Shown: in pieces, positions 25,482 through 33,975 of the stretch
Numbering within the stretch: position 1 is the stretch's first letter
How the letters are laid out: the number at the start of each line of letters is the position of its first letter
Assembly (NCBI RefSeq): GCF_000336815.1
Contig: NZ_AOLG01000009.1
Span: 332,582-396,581, forward strand
Source: Haloferax prahovense DSM 18310
Lineage (GTDB): Archaea > Halobacteriota > Halobacteria > Halobacteriales > Haloferacaceae
Direction: 5' to 3'
Length of the DNA stretch: 64,000 bases
Notes under the pieces: model-generated
The model's database searches: none
The model's input: only the letters and a program-made list of their open reading frames with translations
What the model was told of the DNA's origin: nothing
Program-made: the position numbers and the translations under genes

Positions 25482-26177
25482 ATGTTGAGCGACGTGATGG
25501 AGGACTACCTGAAGGCAATCTACACGCTCCAGATGGAGCAGGGGCCGCCGGTTTCGACCTCCGACATCGCGGAGTACCTCGGGAAGACGCCGCCGACCGT
25601 GACGAGCATGGTCGGAAAGCTCGAAGACCGCGGGCTGGTCGACCGCGAGAAGTACAAAGGCGTCGAACTGACCACGGAAGGCGAGACCGTCGCGCTGGAA
25701 GTCCTCCGCCACCACCGCCTCTTGGAGGCGTATCTCACGGAGCACCTCGACTACTCGTGGAGCGAGGTCCACGACGAGGCAGACGCGCTCGAACACCACA
25801 TCAGCGAGGAGTTCGAAAAGCGGGTCGCGGCCGCCCTCGGCGAACCCGAGGTCGACCCCCACGGCGACCCCATCCCGAGCGCCGACCTCACGCCGCCGGA
25901 CTCCTCGGGTCTGTCGGCGCTTTCCGAGTGCGAGGTCGGCGACCGCCTCGTGGTCGCCCGCGTCAGCGACCGCGACCCCGCGGAGTTGGAGTACCTCTCC
26001 GAGGCCGGCGTCACACCCGGCACGACCATCGAAGTGACTGACATCGCCCCCTTCGGGATGGTGACGGTGCGCGTCGGCGACGACGGTCGCGAGCAGAGTC
26101 TCCCGGAGTCCGTGGCCCGAACGATTCGCGTCCGACCGCCCGACGAGCCGAGTAGCGAGGAGGTGTCGCCTGCGTGA
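25482..26177 (+). CDS. sirR: DtxR/MntR-family metal-dependent regulator (SirR-like)
   Basis: A 231-residue metalloregulator. Residues 1-60 form the winged helix (MEDYLKAIYTLQ, STSDIAEYLGKTPPTVTSMV). Residues about 65-125 are the metal-binding dimerisation domain (HHRLLEAYLTEHLDYSWSEV, DALEHHISEEFEKRV). The C-terminal SH3-like FeoA domain (about 150-220) follows after PHGDPIPSAD. These proteins repress metal genes when loaded with Fe(II) or Mn(II). The stop overlaps the start of a GDT1-type exporter by 4 bases (GTGA), suggesting Mn(II) as effector. A matching palindrome lies just upstream. Confidence 0.88.
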   Translation: MLSDVMEDYLKAIYTLQMEQGPPVSTSDIAEYLGKTPPTVTSMVGKLEDRGLVDREKYKGVELTTEGETVALEVLRHHRLLEAYLTEHLDYSWSEVHDEADALEHHISEEFEKRVAAALGEPEVDPHGDPIPSADLTPPDSSGLSALSECEVGDRLVVARVSDRDPAELEYLSEAGVTPGTTIEVTDIAPFGMVTVRVGDDGREQSLPESVARTIRVRPPDEPSSEEVSPA

Positions 26178-26875
26178 CCGGCTGGTGGGAGATTCTCGTC
26201 ATCGCCCTCGTCTCCCAACTTGCGGTCCTGCCGGGCGAGAAGGTCCAGTTCATCATCGCGGGCCTCTCGACCCGCTTCGACCCGAAGGTCGTCGTCGCGG
26301 CCGCGGGGTCGGCGTTCGCACTCTGGACGGCCCTCGAAATCATGCTCGGGCAGGCGCTCAAGAGCGCGCTCCCGCCGGCCGCGCTCGACGCCATCACCGC
26401 CGTCCTGTTCGCCACGTTCGCGGTGTTGCTCTACCGTTCCGCGCCCGACGCGTCCGCGGGGATCGAGGTCGCGACCACCGACGGCGGCGTCTCCGGGTTC
26501 GACGACGCGCCGACGGTGTTCGGCCGCGAACTGTCGACGCAGGGCTTCGGCGGCTTTCTGCCCATCTTCGCCATGATGGCCGCGGGCGAGTTCGGTGACA
26601 AGACCCAAGTCGTCACCATCGGACTGGCCCTGCAGTACGGCGCGACCTCGGCCATCTGGGTGGGTGAGATGCTCGCCATCATCCCCGTGAGCATCGCCAA
26701 CGCGTACTTCTTCCACCGCTTCTCGGGCCGGGTCGACACGCGCAAGGCGTACCTCGGCGCGGCCGCCCTGTTCGGCTTCTTCGCCGTCGACACCCTGCTC
26801 GCCATCGCCACCGGCTTCTCCGTCTGGGAGACGCTCGTCGGCACCGTCAGCGACGCCGTCCTCGCGCTGGTCTGA
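26174..26875 (+). CDS. GDT1/TMEM165 family cation exporter
   Basis: A 233-residue membrane protein of the UPF0016 (GDT1/TMEM165/MneA) family, with about six helices in two homologous halves. Members move Mn(II) or Ca(II) against H+. The second half has the family signature AAGEFGDKTQV. The first half has only LAVLPGEKVQF, where the acidic pair is displaced. The GTG start overlaps the stop of the DtxR-family regulator, so both are translated from one message. Together they read as a manganese homeostasis unit, but the metal is inferred from context. Confidence 0.82.
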   Translation: MTGWWEILVIALVSQLAVLPGEKVQFIIAGLSTRFDPKVVVAAAGSAFALWTALEIMLGQALKSALPPAALDAITAVLFATFAVLLYRSAPDASAGIEVATTDGGVSGFDDAPTVFGRELSTQGFGGFLPIFAMMAAGEFGDKTQVVTIGLALQYGATSAIWVGEMLAIIPVSIANAYFFHRFSGRVDTRKAYLGAAALFGFFAVDTLLAIATGFSVWETLVGTVSDAVLALV

Positions 26876-26990
26876 CCGGACGGTAGACGTCCCGAATCCC
26901 CCGGTCAGCCCCACCTGCCGCGGGGCGTCTAACTCCCCCGCGCCGTCGCTTCCGCGCCATTTTTCACGGCATCGCGCCCAAGAGAGAGCC

Positions 26991-27704
26991 ATGTCTACCC
27001 TCCTTCCGTCCTTGGGTGCCGGGTTGGTGTTCGGGCTGGCCCTCGCCGCGCCGCCCGGCCCGATGAACGCCGTCATCGCCGAGGAGAGCGTCGTCCGCGG
27101 GTGGACCGCGGGCGCTCGGGCCGGGCTCGGCGCGATGAGCGCCGACGCGCTGTTTTTCGTCCTCGCGGCGCTCGGCCTCGTCGCGTTCGTCGAGCAGTTC
27201 CCGACGGTGCAGGCCGTCATGGTCGGTGCCGGGGGCGTCCTCATGCTCTACTTCGCCTACGGCGCGGCACAGGAGATGGACACCACGTTCCGCGAGGCCG
27301 CCGACCCCGACGAGGACAGCGCCGGGTTCACGAAGGCGTTCGTGCTCGCGCTGACGAACCCCTACCAGATTCTGTTCTGGCTCACCATCGGCGTCGGCCT
27401 GCTCGAAACCGGGACCGTCGACGTGCTCGCCCACACGCCCTATCTCGGCGCGTCGCTGTCGAACCTGCTCATCGTCGAGACGGGCAGCCCGGCGCTCATC
27501 CTCGGCTTCTTCGGCGGTATCGCGCTCTGGGTGACCGGGTTCCCCGCGGCGCTCGTCGCGGCCGAACAGCGCGTCGACTCCTTCGCGCCGGCCGTCGCCG
27601 CCGTCAGCGCCGTCGTTCTCGGCGGGTTCGGCGTCGTCTTCATCTGGGATGCGGTGCAGTCGCTCGTCTTCATCTGGGACGCGGTGCGGTCGCTCGCGCT
27701 CTGA
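26991..27704 (+). CDS. LysE family exporter
   Basis: A 237-residue LysE/RhtB translocator with about six membrane helices. The N-terminal FGLALAAPPGPMNAVIAEESV carries the family's PPGP motif, and LTNPYQILFWLTIGVGL is the second conserved block. Substrates of relatives are basic or neutral amino acids, heavy metals or other small solutes. The extreme C-terminus has a 10-residue duplication (VFIWDAVQSL, VFIWDAVRSL) encoded by a 30-base tandem repeat. Confidence 0.8.
   Translation: MSTLLPSLGAGLVFGLALAAPPGPMNAVIAEESVVRGWTAGARAGLGAMSADALFFVLAALGLVAFVEQFPTVQAVMVGAGGVLMLYFAYGAAQEMDTTFREAADPDEDSAGFTKAFVLALTNPYQILFWLTIGVGLLETGTVDVLAHTPYLGASLSNLLIVETGSPALILGFFGGIALWVTGFPAALVAAEQRVDSFAPAVAAVSAVVLGGFGVVFIWDAVQSLVFIWDAVRSLAL
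27636..27695 (+). repeat. 30-base tandem duplication in the LysE gene
   Basis: Units 27636-27665 and 27666-27695 differ only at two positions (27650 T versus 27680 C; 27658 A versus 27688 G). The period is a multiple of three, so the frame is kept and ten residues are duplicated. Confidence 0.85.
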
Positions 27705-27731
27705 AGCGCGGAAAAATGTGTTTCTGAGCCG

Positions 27732-28604
27732 CTACATGTCGCCGACGATGTCGTCGGCAATCGTGTTCAGGTAGTTGCTGTGGTCGTCGCCGACCTGTCC
27801 CTCCACGTCGTGGTCGGTGTAGTTCGCGGGTGGCGTGTCGCCGTCTTCGAGGCCCGTCTCGCCGAGGGCCTGGTCGAACTCGATGGTGTTGTACACCCAC
27901 TGGAGCACGTCGTCGGCCTCGTTGTAGTAGTTGTGAACGTGGCCGGTCCGGTCGCGGATGGCCTCGTAGGTGGCTCGCCCTTCTTCCTCGCCGGGAACCT
28001 CGTTGTCGGTCGCGGCCCCGAACGGGTGGACGGTCGCCACCTCGTGGCCCGGGTCGGTCCAGTCGCTTCGGCCGTCGAGGGTTCGGAGCGCGCTGAAGAC
28101 GACCTGCGCGCCGAGCGAGTGGCTGGCGAACCGGAGGGTCGCGCCCGGGCAGGCCGCCTTGAGGTCGACGGCGAACTGCGCGAGTTTGCGGCCGTTCGCT
28201 TGGGCGATGTCCTGCGACTCGGCCCAGCCGTAGTCCCAGCCGCCGCCCTTGTCGTTGTCCCACGTGTAGCCGACGACCGTCCCGCCGTAGCCGGCGGCGG
28301 AGAGTTCGGCGTCGGCCGTCGCTATCTTGTCGAGGGCGGCCGCCTCGGGGTCGTCGCCGTCCTTGTCCCAGCCGTGGACGAACACGGTCAGGTCGGAGGC
28401 GCAACCGGCGTCGACGCCGGGCACGTCGCCGGAGGTGTCGTAGCCGCGGGCGGTGTGACCGGACGCGAGCGAGCCGTCGTCGTCGAAGTGGTCGCGCGTC
28501 GAGACGTGGGGGACCGACGCGGCGGCCGTGGGACCGCTTCCGAGGGCCGCGAGTCCGGAGAGCGCTGCTGCTGTCGTCGCGAGGAACTGCCGTCTGTGTG
28601 CCAT
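27732..28604 (-). CDS. Tat-secreted alpha/beta hydrolase
   Basis: A 290-residue protein with a twin-arginine signal (AHRRQFLATTAAALSGLAALG, residues 2-22), so it is exported folded, as usual for haloarchaeal enzymes. The mature part has an alpha/beta hydrolase pattern: DLTVFVHGWDKDG (oxyanion strand and HG), nucleophile elbow ASHSLGAQ (Ser in S-x-S-x-G-like context with Ala in the first small position), and late His candidates near TDHDVEGQVGDDHSNYLN. Lipase/esterase-like activity on an extracellular substrate is inferred. It is divergent from the G1P dehydrogenase gene. Confidence 0.78.
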   Translation of the reverse strand: MAHRRQFLATTAAALSGLAALGSGPTAAASVPHVSTRDHFDDDGSLASGHTARGYDTSGDVPGVDAGCASDLTVFVHGWDKDGDDPEAAALDKIATADAELSAAGYGGTVVGYTWDNDKGGGWDYGWAESQDIAQANGRKLAQFAVDLKAACPGATLRFASHSLGAQVVFSALRTLDGRSDWTDPGHEVATVHPFGAATDNEVPGEEEGRATYEAIRDRTGHVHNYYNEADDVLQWVYNTIEFDQALGETGLEDGDTPPANYTDHDVEGQVGDDHSNYLNTIADDIVGDM

Positions 28605-28805
28605 GGGTTGTCTACCCGCGCGTCTGCGGGTGTCTTTCGTGCGAAGCGAAACGTGATAAATCAAACTACGGTTCGGTACGTTGAGATACTGTCCCAACAG
28701 TCGGGCGAAACCTCGCTCCCGTGTCGTAGTCGGGGTGGTAGAACCGACGGGGGGCCGGCCGTCGAGACGAGAAACACTATGAACCGCCGTGGCCGATTTC
28801 CGCGT

Positions 28806-29852
28806 ATGTTCGACAAATCGACGTGGATAAAGCTGCCCCGGAGCGTCCTTCAGGGCCACGGCGTGCTCGACGACCTCTCGGCCGCGGTCGACGAGTTGTA
28901 CCTCTCGGGCGAGCCGTTTCTCGTCACGAGTCCGTCGCCGAACCGCATCGCCGGCGACCGGGTTCGCGAGCAGTTCGACGGTATCTCGTCCGTCTCCTTG
29001 GACCGCGCGAGCTTCGAGTCGGTCGAGCGCGTCGTCGACGCGGCGCGCGAGGCCGACGCGGGCTACCTCATCGCCCTCGGCGGCGGCAAGCCCATCGACG
29101 TGGCGAAGATGGCCTCCGACCGTCTCGACTGCGGGTTCATCTCGGTCCCGACGGCGGCGAGCCACGACGGCATCGTCTCGGGTCGGTCGTCGATTCCCGA
29201 GGGCGACACCCGCCACTCGGTCGCCGCCGACCCGCCGCTCGCGGTCGTCGCCGACACGGAGCTGCTCGCGGAGGCCCCGTGGGAGCTCACGACCGCCGGC
29301 TGCGCCGACATCATCTCGAACTACACCGCGGTCAAAGACTGGGAACTCGCCCACCGCCTGAAGAACGTGGAGTACTCCGAATACGCGGGCGCGCTCTCGC
29401 AGATGACCGCCGAGATGCTCGTCGGCAGCGCCGACTCGATTAAGCCGGGGCTCGAAGAGTCCGCGTGGATAGTGACGAAGGCGCTCGTCTCCTCGGGCGT
29501 CGCCATGTCCATCGCCGGCTCCTCGCGGCCCGCGTCGGGCGCGGAGCACCTCTTTTCGCACCAGCTCGACCGCATCGCGCCCGGGAGCGCCCTCCACGGC
29601 CATCAGGTCGGCGTCGGCTCCATCATGACCGAGTACTTCCACAGCGGCGCACGCGGCGAGTGGACCGACATCCGCGACGCCCTGTCGACGATGGGCGCGC
29701 CGACGACCGCGGACGAACTCGGCATCGACGACGAGACGATTATCGAGGCGCTCACGACCGCCCACGAGATTCGCGACCGCTACACGATTCTCGGCAACGG
29801 CGTGAGCGAGGAGGCGGCCATCGAGGCCGCGACCATCACCGGCGTCATCTAA
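28806..29852 (+). CDS. egsA: sn-Glycerol-1-phosphate dehydrogenase
   Basis: A 348-residue enzyme that reduces dihydroxyacetone phosphate to sn-glycerol-1-phosphate with NAD(P)H, setting the archaeal stereochemistry of membrane lipids. ALGGGKPIDVAKMAS is the nucleotide-binding motif of the iron/zinc alcohol dehydrogenase-like fold. Metal ligands lie in TAASHDGIVSGRSS, GAEHLFSHQLD and LHGHQVGVGS. Length fits EgsA. An ATG at 28779 in frame would add MNRRGRFPR; the shorter form aligns with the family. It is followed by a T5 stretch (29860-29864) that may end transcription. Confidence 0.94.
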   Translation: MFDKSTWIKLPRSVLQGHGVLDDLSAAVDELYLSGEPFLVTSPSPNRIAGDRVREQFDGISSVSLDRASFESVERVVDAAREADAGYLIALGGGKPIDVAKMASDRLDCGFISVPTAASHDGIVSGRSSIPEGDTRHSVAADPPLAVVADTELLAEAPWELTTAGCADIISNYTAVKDWELAHRLKNVEYSEYAGALSQMTAEMLVGSADSIKPGLEESAWIVTKALVSSGVAMSIAGSSRPASGAEHLFSHQLDRIAPGSALHGHQVGVGSIMTEYFHSGARGEWTDIRDALSTMGAPTTADELGIDDETIIEALTTAHEIRDRYTILGNGVSEEAAIEAATITGVI

Positions 29853-29916
29853 ACCCACCTTTTTACGCCTCGGGTCGCGGGGCGACCACCCGGCGCAAAA
29901 ACCTGGCGGGAAAAAG

Positions 29917-30109
29917 CCACGAGACTCGGCCTCCGGCCTCGCTCGTGGGACAGCACGTTCGTGTCACACGACGTGGTGCGCTCGGGACTCCGTGGCACGG
30001 AGTTCTGACCGAAGCAAGTCGACTTCGCACGGTCACTCGATTGAGTCGAGTCTTGGTGGTTCCGCTCTCAAACGCCGTCCGGAACCCGAAGACGGAATAC
30101 GCCGTCTTC
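29917..30109. other. Hairpin-dense intergenic segment (possible structured RNA)
   Basis: Six inverted repeats follow one another within 193 bases between egsA and the DUF420 gene. H1: CCACGAG 29917-29923 with CTCGTGG 29942-29948, enclosing GGCC-TCC-GGCC. H2: TCGTGT-C-ACACGA 29959-29971. H3: ACTCCGT-GGC-ACGGAGT 29987-30003. H4: GACCG...CGGTC 30007-30034 with inner CGAAG/CTTCG. H5: ACTCGA-TTGAG-TCGAGT 30035-30051. H6: GAAGACGG-AATACG-CCGTCTTC 30088-30109. No protein is plausible here. It could be a non-coding RNA, a long structured leader, or stacked regulator sites; H6 overlaps the TATA position of the next gene. Confidence 0.5.
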
Positions 30110-30122
30110 CCAACCCCCGGCC

Positions 30123-30764
30123 ATGGCAACTGCGAGTGCAGACAACCCGCTGAAGGAACACCCCGCGGCCGCGACCGCCGTCCTCTCGGTCGTCGGGTAC
30201 GCCCTCGTCATCGGGACCTTCCTCGGCGTCGTCCCCGGGAGGGTCTTTCCCGACCTGTCGCTCCCACAGGTGAACCTCCTCTCCGACGCCATCGCCGTCG
30301 TGAACACGGTGAACGTCCTCGTCATCGCGGCGGGCTGGCGCTGGATTCGCCGCGACGAGGTCAAGAAGCACGCGGCCGCGATGGTCACGTCGTTCGGCCT
30401 CATCCTCGTCTTCCTCGTGATGTACCTCGCGAAAATCGGCGGCGGCGGCACCAAGGAGTTCGTCGGCCCCGCGTTCGCGTACTATCCGTATCTGGCGATG
30501 CTGGCGATTCACATCATCCTCTCTATCGTCTCGGTGCCGGTCGTCCTCTACGCGCTCATCCTCGGGATAACCCACTCAGAACGCGAACTCCGGGCCGAGA
30601 CGCCCCACCGGAAAGTCGGCCGCATCGCGGCCGGCGCGTGGCTCGTCTCGCTCGCCCTCGGCGTCGTGACGTACCTGCTTCTCAACCACATCTACAGCTG
30701 GGAGTACACGGTCACCGCCGTCGAGTCAGCGGGCGCGCTCGTCGCACCCACCGTCGGGCTCTGA
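30123..30764 (+). CDS. DUF420 (CtaM-like) membrane protein
   Basis: A 213-residue membrane protein with about five helices. It is of the DUF420 family, whose bacterial member CtaM (YozB) is needed to assemble haem-copper cytochrome oxidases. Conserved histidines and aromatic residues occur at the helix edges: DEVKKHAAAMVTSFGLILVF, LAIHIILSIVSVP and the closing LNHIYSWEYT. Haloarchaeal DUF420 genes commonly occur near respiratory genes; a halocyanin gene lies about 1.2 kb downstream. An assembly role for a terminal oxidase is inferred. Confidence 0.82.
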   Translation: MATASADNPLKEHPAAATAVLSVVGYALVIGTFLGVVPGRVFPDLSLPQVNLLSDAIAVVNTVNVLVIAAGWRWIRRDEVKKHAAAMVTSFGLILVFLVMYLAKIGGGGTKEFVGPAFAYYPYLAMLAIHIILSIVSVPVVLYALILGITHSERELRAETPHRKVGRIAAGAWLVSLALGVVTYLLLNHIYSWEYTVTAVESAGALVAPTVGL

Positions 30765-30839
30765 GGCGCGTCGCCGGACCGTGCTCCGTTCTGTCGGCGC
30801 TCCGGCGGTCGCTCGTGTCGCGCCCTCGAAAACTGTGGA

Positions 30840-30847
30840 TTTTTATT
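30840..30847 (+). promoter_or_regulatory. TATA element of the GT4 gene
   Basis: The sequence tttttatt lies 23-30 bases before the ATG at 30870, supporting that start and a leaderless transcript. Confidence 0.55.
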
Positions 30848-30869
30848 GCGCGGCGTAGTGGCGGCGAAT

Positions 30870-31928
30870 ATGCGAGTCGCGCTCGTCTCGATGTACACGA
30901 CGCACCACGAGGAGACGGGAGCGACCAGACGGCTCCGACGGACGGCCGAACTCCTCGCCGAGCGCGACCACGAGGTGACGGTGCTCTGTGCGAAGTGGTG
31001 GGACGGCGAGGTCGTCGAGTTCAAACAGGACGGGGTGACCTATCACCGCGTGACCGACGCGCCCTCCGTCGGCGGCTTCGCCTCCCGCGTTCCCTTCGCC
31101 CTCCGCGAGGTGTCTCCCGACGTGATTCAGGTCGCGAGCTACCCGCCGTCGCACATCGCGGCGGTCAAGACCGCGGCGCGGTTCCTCCGGACGCCGGTCG
31201 TCGCCGACTGGTGGACCCGCGACGACCGCGGCGGCTCGCGGGCCTACCGGCGGGCGGCGAAGGCCCCGAACGCCGTCTTGGTCCCCTCGGAGATGGTCCG
31301 CACGCAGGTCCGCGAACTCGGCGCGTCGGTCGACGCGACCCACCTCGTCCCCGAACCCATCAGCATGGACCTCGTCCGGAGCGCCGACGCCGAGGAGCGC
31401 GCGGACGTGGTGTACGCCCGCGACCTCGACGAGCACGCGAACGTCGAGAGCTTCCTCCTCGCGCTCGCGGAACTCCGCGACAAGGGCTGGTCCGCCGCCG
31501 TCATCGGCGACGGCCCCGAGCGCTCGACGGCCGAACAGACCGCCCGCGACCTCCGCATCGACGACCGTGTGGAGTTCCTCGGCGACCTCCCCGCGGACGA
31601 GGCGGTTCCCATCATGAAGGGCGCGCACGTCTTCGCGCAGACCGCGACGGTCGAACCCTTCGCCACGAACCTGCTGTGGGCGCTCGCCTGCGGGTGTGTG
31701 TCCATCGTCGAGTATCAGGCTCGGTCGTCGGCCCACGAACTCGTCGAGGGGCGCGAGCGAGGGTCGCTCGTCACGAGTCCGCAGGAACTCGCGGACGAAA
31801 TCGTCGCCGCCCGTCGGTACGATCACGAGACGGTCGACGACGACTTCGCGCGCTACGACTACCGGCGGGTCATCGAGCAGTACGAGTCGGTCTACGAGGC
31901 CGAGCGCGACGACTACGGCTTCTTCTGA
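30870..31928 (+). CDS. Family 4 glycosyltransferase
   Basis: A 352-residue GT-B glycosyltransferase. The N-terminal Rossmann half starts MRVALVSMYTTHHEETG and acts on an acceptor. The C-terminal half has the donor-binding pattern VIGDGPERSTAE, VEFLGDLPADEAVPIM and EPFATNLLWALACGC, corresponding to the E-x7-E region of GT4, although the second Glu is not obvious (SIVEYQA). It stands alone between respiratory-type genes, so its acceptor cannot be inferred. A plausible link is surface glycan synthesis along with aglD. Confidence 0.82.
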   Translation: MRVALVSMYTTHHEETGATRRLRRTAELLAERDHEVTVLCAKWWDGEVVEFKQDGVTYHRVTDAPSVGGFASRVPFALREVSPDVIQVASYPPSHIAAVKTAARFLRTPVVADWWTRDDRGGSRAYRRAAKAPNAVLVPSEMVRTQVRELGASVDATHLVPEPISMDLVRSADAEERADVVYARDLDEHANVESFLLALAELRDKGWSAAVIGDGPERSTAEQTARDLRIDDRVEFLGDLPADEAVPIMKGAHVFAQTATVEPFATNLLWALACGCVSIVEYQARSSAHELVEGRERGSLVTSPQELADEIVAARRYDHETVDDDFARYDYRRVIEQYESVYEAERDDYGFF

Positions 31929-32009
31929 CCGGGTCGCCGCCGCGTCGACCGAACCCGAGCGAGTGCGGCCGCTCGGAACTGCTAAAAATCGAGAGGAGTG
32001 ACGACCGCG

Positions 32010-32633
32010 TCAGTCCTGAACGTCGTAGTCGCCACCGTACTTCATGAAGAAGTACGCGAGGCCGAGCGTCGCGACCATCGCGAACGTCGTGGCCACGCCG
32101 AGGGACTTCGCGCTGTCCGGGACCTGCGGGAGACTCGGTCCGCCGCCACCGCCGGTGCTGACGGTCGGCACGTCGCCGCCGACGGCGACCGCGCCGAGCA
32201 TGCCGAGCGCCTCGTGGGGCACGCAGTGGTACTTGGTGATGCCCGCGTCGCCCTCTTCGAAGGTGTATTCGTAGGTGCTTCCGGCCTCGGAGACGGCCGC
32301 GCCGGAGTCGAGCGACGCGCCCTCGCTCGCGACGACGTTGTGGCCGCCGCCCTCGCCGGTCCACTCCCACGTCACGGTCGTTCCGGTGTCTATCCAGACG
32401 CCGGCGGGCGCGAACGCGAGTGCGCCGCCGTTACCTTCCGCGCCCACTTCGATGGTGACCTCGCTCTGGCCGCGGAGGTCTTCGTAGCCTCCGTCGATGC
32501 CGTCGAGGTAGCCACCGAAGTCTGGTTCTTCCGTCTGCGCCGCGGCCGTGCCGGAAGTGGCGGCGACCGCCGCGCCGCCAGCGGCCGCCCCGAGGAACGC
32601 CCGCCGAGACATATCCACGTTGCCGTCGGTCAT
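32010..32633 (-). CDS. Halocyanin (membrane-anchored blue copper protein) 1
   Basis: A 207-residue protein with a Tat signal (SRRAFLGAAAGGAAVAATSG) and one plastocyanin-like domain. The type 1 copper ligands are His in GGGHNVVAS and Cys, His and Met in YHCVPHEALGM. The C-terminus carries a membrane helix (about residues 180-198), so the domain faces outward while tethered. Halocyanins carry electrons between the cytochrome b complex and terminal oxidases. The ATG at 32633 is chosen; an internal ATG at 32612 would still include the Tat motif. The copper domain is almost identical, in DNA as well as protein, to that of the gene at 47009-47647. Confidence 0.9.
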   Translation of the reverse strand: MTDGNVDMSRRAFLGAAAGGAAVAATSGTAAAQTEEPDFGGYLDGIDGGYEDLRGQSEVTIEVGAEGNGGALAFAPAGVWIDTGTTVTWEWTGEGGGHNVVASEGASLDSGAAVSEAGSTYEYTFEEGDAGITKYHCVPHEALGMLGAVAVGGDVPTVSTGGGGGPSLPQVPDSAKSLGVATTFAMVATLGLAYFFMKYGGDYDVQD

Positions 32634-32776
32634 GTCCGCCGCTTGGTGTGGGCCTGTAGTGAATACTTTGGTTCTCGTCCGCCGGTCGGGGGTGCCGCGC
32701 CTCGATATAGGGGGGTATCCCCGCGGTGCCGGGCGCGACAACGGGGGTCGCCACAGGGACCGCCTCGCGGGGTTGC

Positions 32777-33823
32777 CTACAGCGTGTAGTCGAACTCGCC
32801 CGTCTCGCTCTCCAAGAAGGCCGTCAGGAGGTCGATGTAGGCGACCACGTCGTCCTCGTGGACGCTCTCGGTGACGGTGTGGAGGTAGCGCGTCGGCATC
32901 GAAATCGCGCCGACGGGCTTCGCGCCGTAGCTGTTCTGGAAGCCGCCGGTGTCGGTGCCGCCCGCGGGGAGCAGTTCCATCTGGTAGGCGATGTCGTTGT
33001 CCTCGGCCACGCTCCGGAGGCGACGGTGGACCTTCGGGTTGGCGATGGCGCTGGAGTCCTTGAGTTTGATGCCCGCGCCCTCGCCGAGTTTCGTGACGTG
33101 GTCGGCGGGGTCGAAGCCGGGCACGTCGTTGGCGACGGTGGTGTCGAGGCCGAGCGCGAGGTCGGGGTCGAGGTCGACGCCGAGCGCCTGCGCGCCGCGG
33201 AGGCCGACTTCCTCCTGGACCGTCGCGGCGAAGTGGACCGTCACCTCGGGGTTCTCGATGCGCCGGGCGGCCTCCAGCATGGCGAACAGGCAGACACGGT
33301 CGTCGATGGCCTTGCCCGTCACGTGGTTCCCCATGCGGACGGTCGTCTGCTCCATCGTCACGAGGTCGCCGACGGAGACGGTCTCCTCGACGGTCTCGGC
33401 GGGGAGGCCGAGGTCGACGTACACGTCCTCGACTTTCGGCTCTTTCTTCTTCTGTTCCTCAGTCAGCGTGTGCGGGGGAACCGAGCCGATGACGCCGGTG
33501 AGGTCCTCGTCTTTGGTGTGAACCGTCACGCGCTGGGCCTTCAGAACGCGGGGGTCCCAGCCGCCGAGGGCGTCGAGCTGCAGGAAGCCCTCGTCGTTGA
33601 CGTGGCGGACCATGAAGCCGATCTCGTCCATGTGGGCGGCGACGGCGACCTCGTAGTCGCCTTCGCCCTCGATGGTGCCGACGACGTTCCCCATCGCGTC
33701 GACGCGGATGGAATCGGTCGTCGCTTCGAGGTCCTCGCGGACGAGCGCGCGGATTCGGTCCTCGTAGCCGGGGACACCGCTGGTCTCGGTGAGTTGCTTC
33801 AGACGGTCGAAGTCGAAGTCCAT
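32777..33823 (-). CDS. M42 family aminopeptidase
   Basis: A 348-residue metalloaminopeptidase of the M42 (TET/deblocking aminopeptidase) family, usually a 12-subunit tetrahedral particle that degrades peptides released by the proteasome. Metal and catalytic residues are visible in VAAHMDEIGFMV, GKAIDDRVCLFAML, QEEVGLRGAQ, LGLDTTVAND and PTRYLHTVTES. The inserted PA-like domain is normal. The ATG at 33823 is used since the canonical N-terminal helix DFDRLKQLTETSGVPGYED starts there. It is divergent from the MTH865-like gene. Confidence 0.9.
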   Translation of the reverse strand: MDFDFDRLKQLTETSGVPGYEDRIRALVREDLEATTDSIRVDAMGNVVGTIEGEGDYEVAVAAHMDEIGFMVRHVNDEGFLQLDALGGWDPRVLKAQRVTVHTKDEDLTGVIGSVPPHTLTEEQKKKEPKVEDVYVDLGLPAETVEETVSVGDLVTMEQTTVRMGNHVTGKAIDDRVCLFAMLEAARRIENPEVTVHFAATVQEEVGLRGAQALGVDLDPDLALGLDTTVANDVPGFDPADHVTKLGEGAGIKLKDSSAIANPKVHRRLRSVAEDNDIAYQMELLPAGGTDTGGFQNSYGAKPVGAISMPTRYLHTVTESVHEDDVVAYIDLLTAFLESETGEFDYTL

Positions 33824-33975
33824 GCGAGTGCATGAATTGCCGTTGTAGATAAGTCCATCAGTCCCGGGCGAGCGTGCCGACACTCGACGGGCCGCCGCGC
33901 CGTCTCGCAAAGAACTCTAAATATATTCATTATTGTTCCGGAACCCTTTTCCACCTCTCTACGTAGGTACACGGT

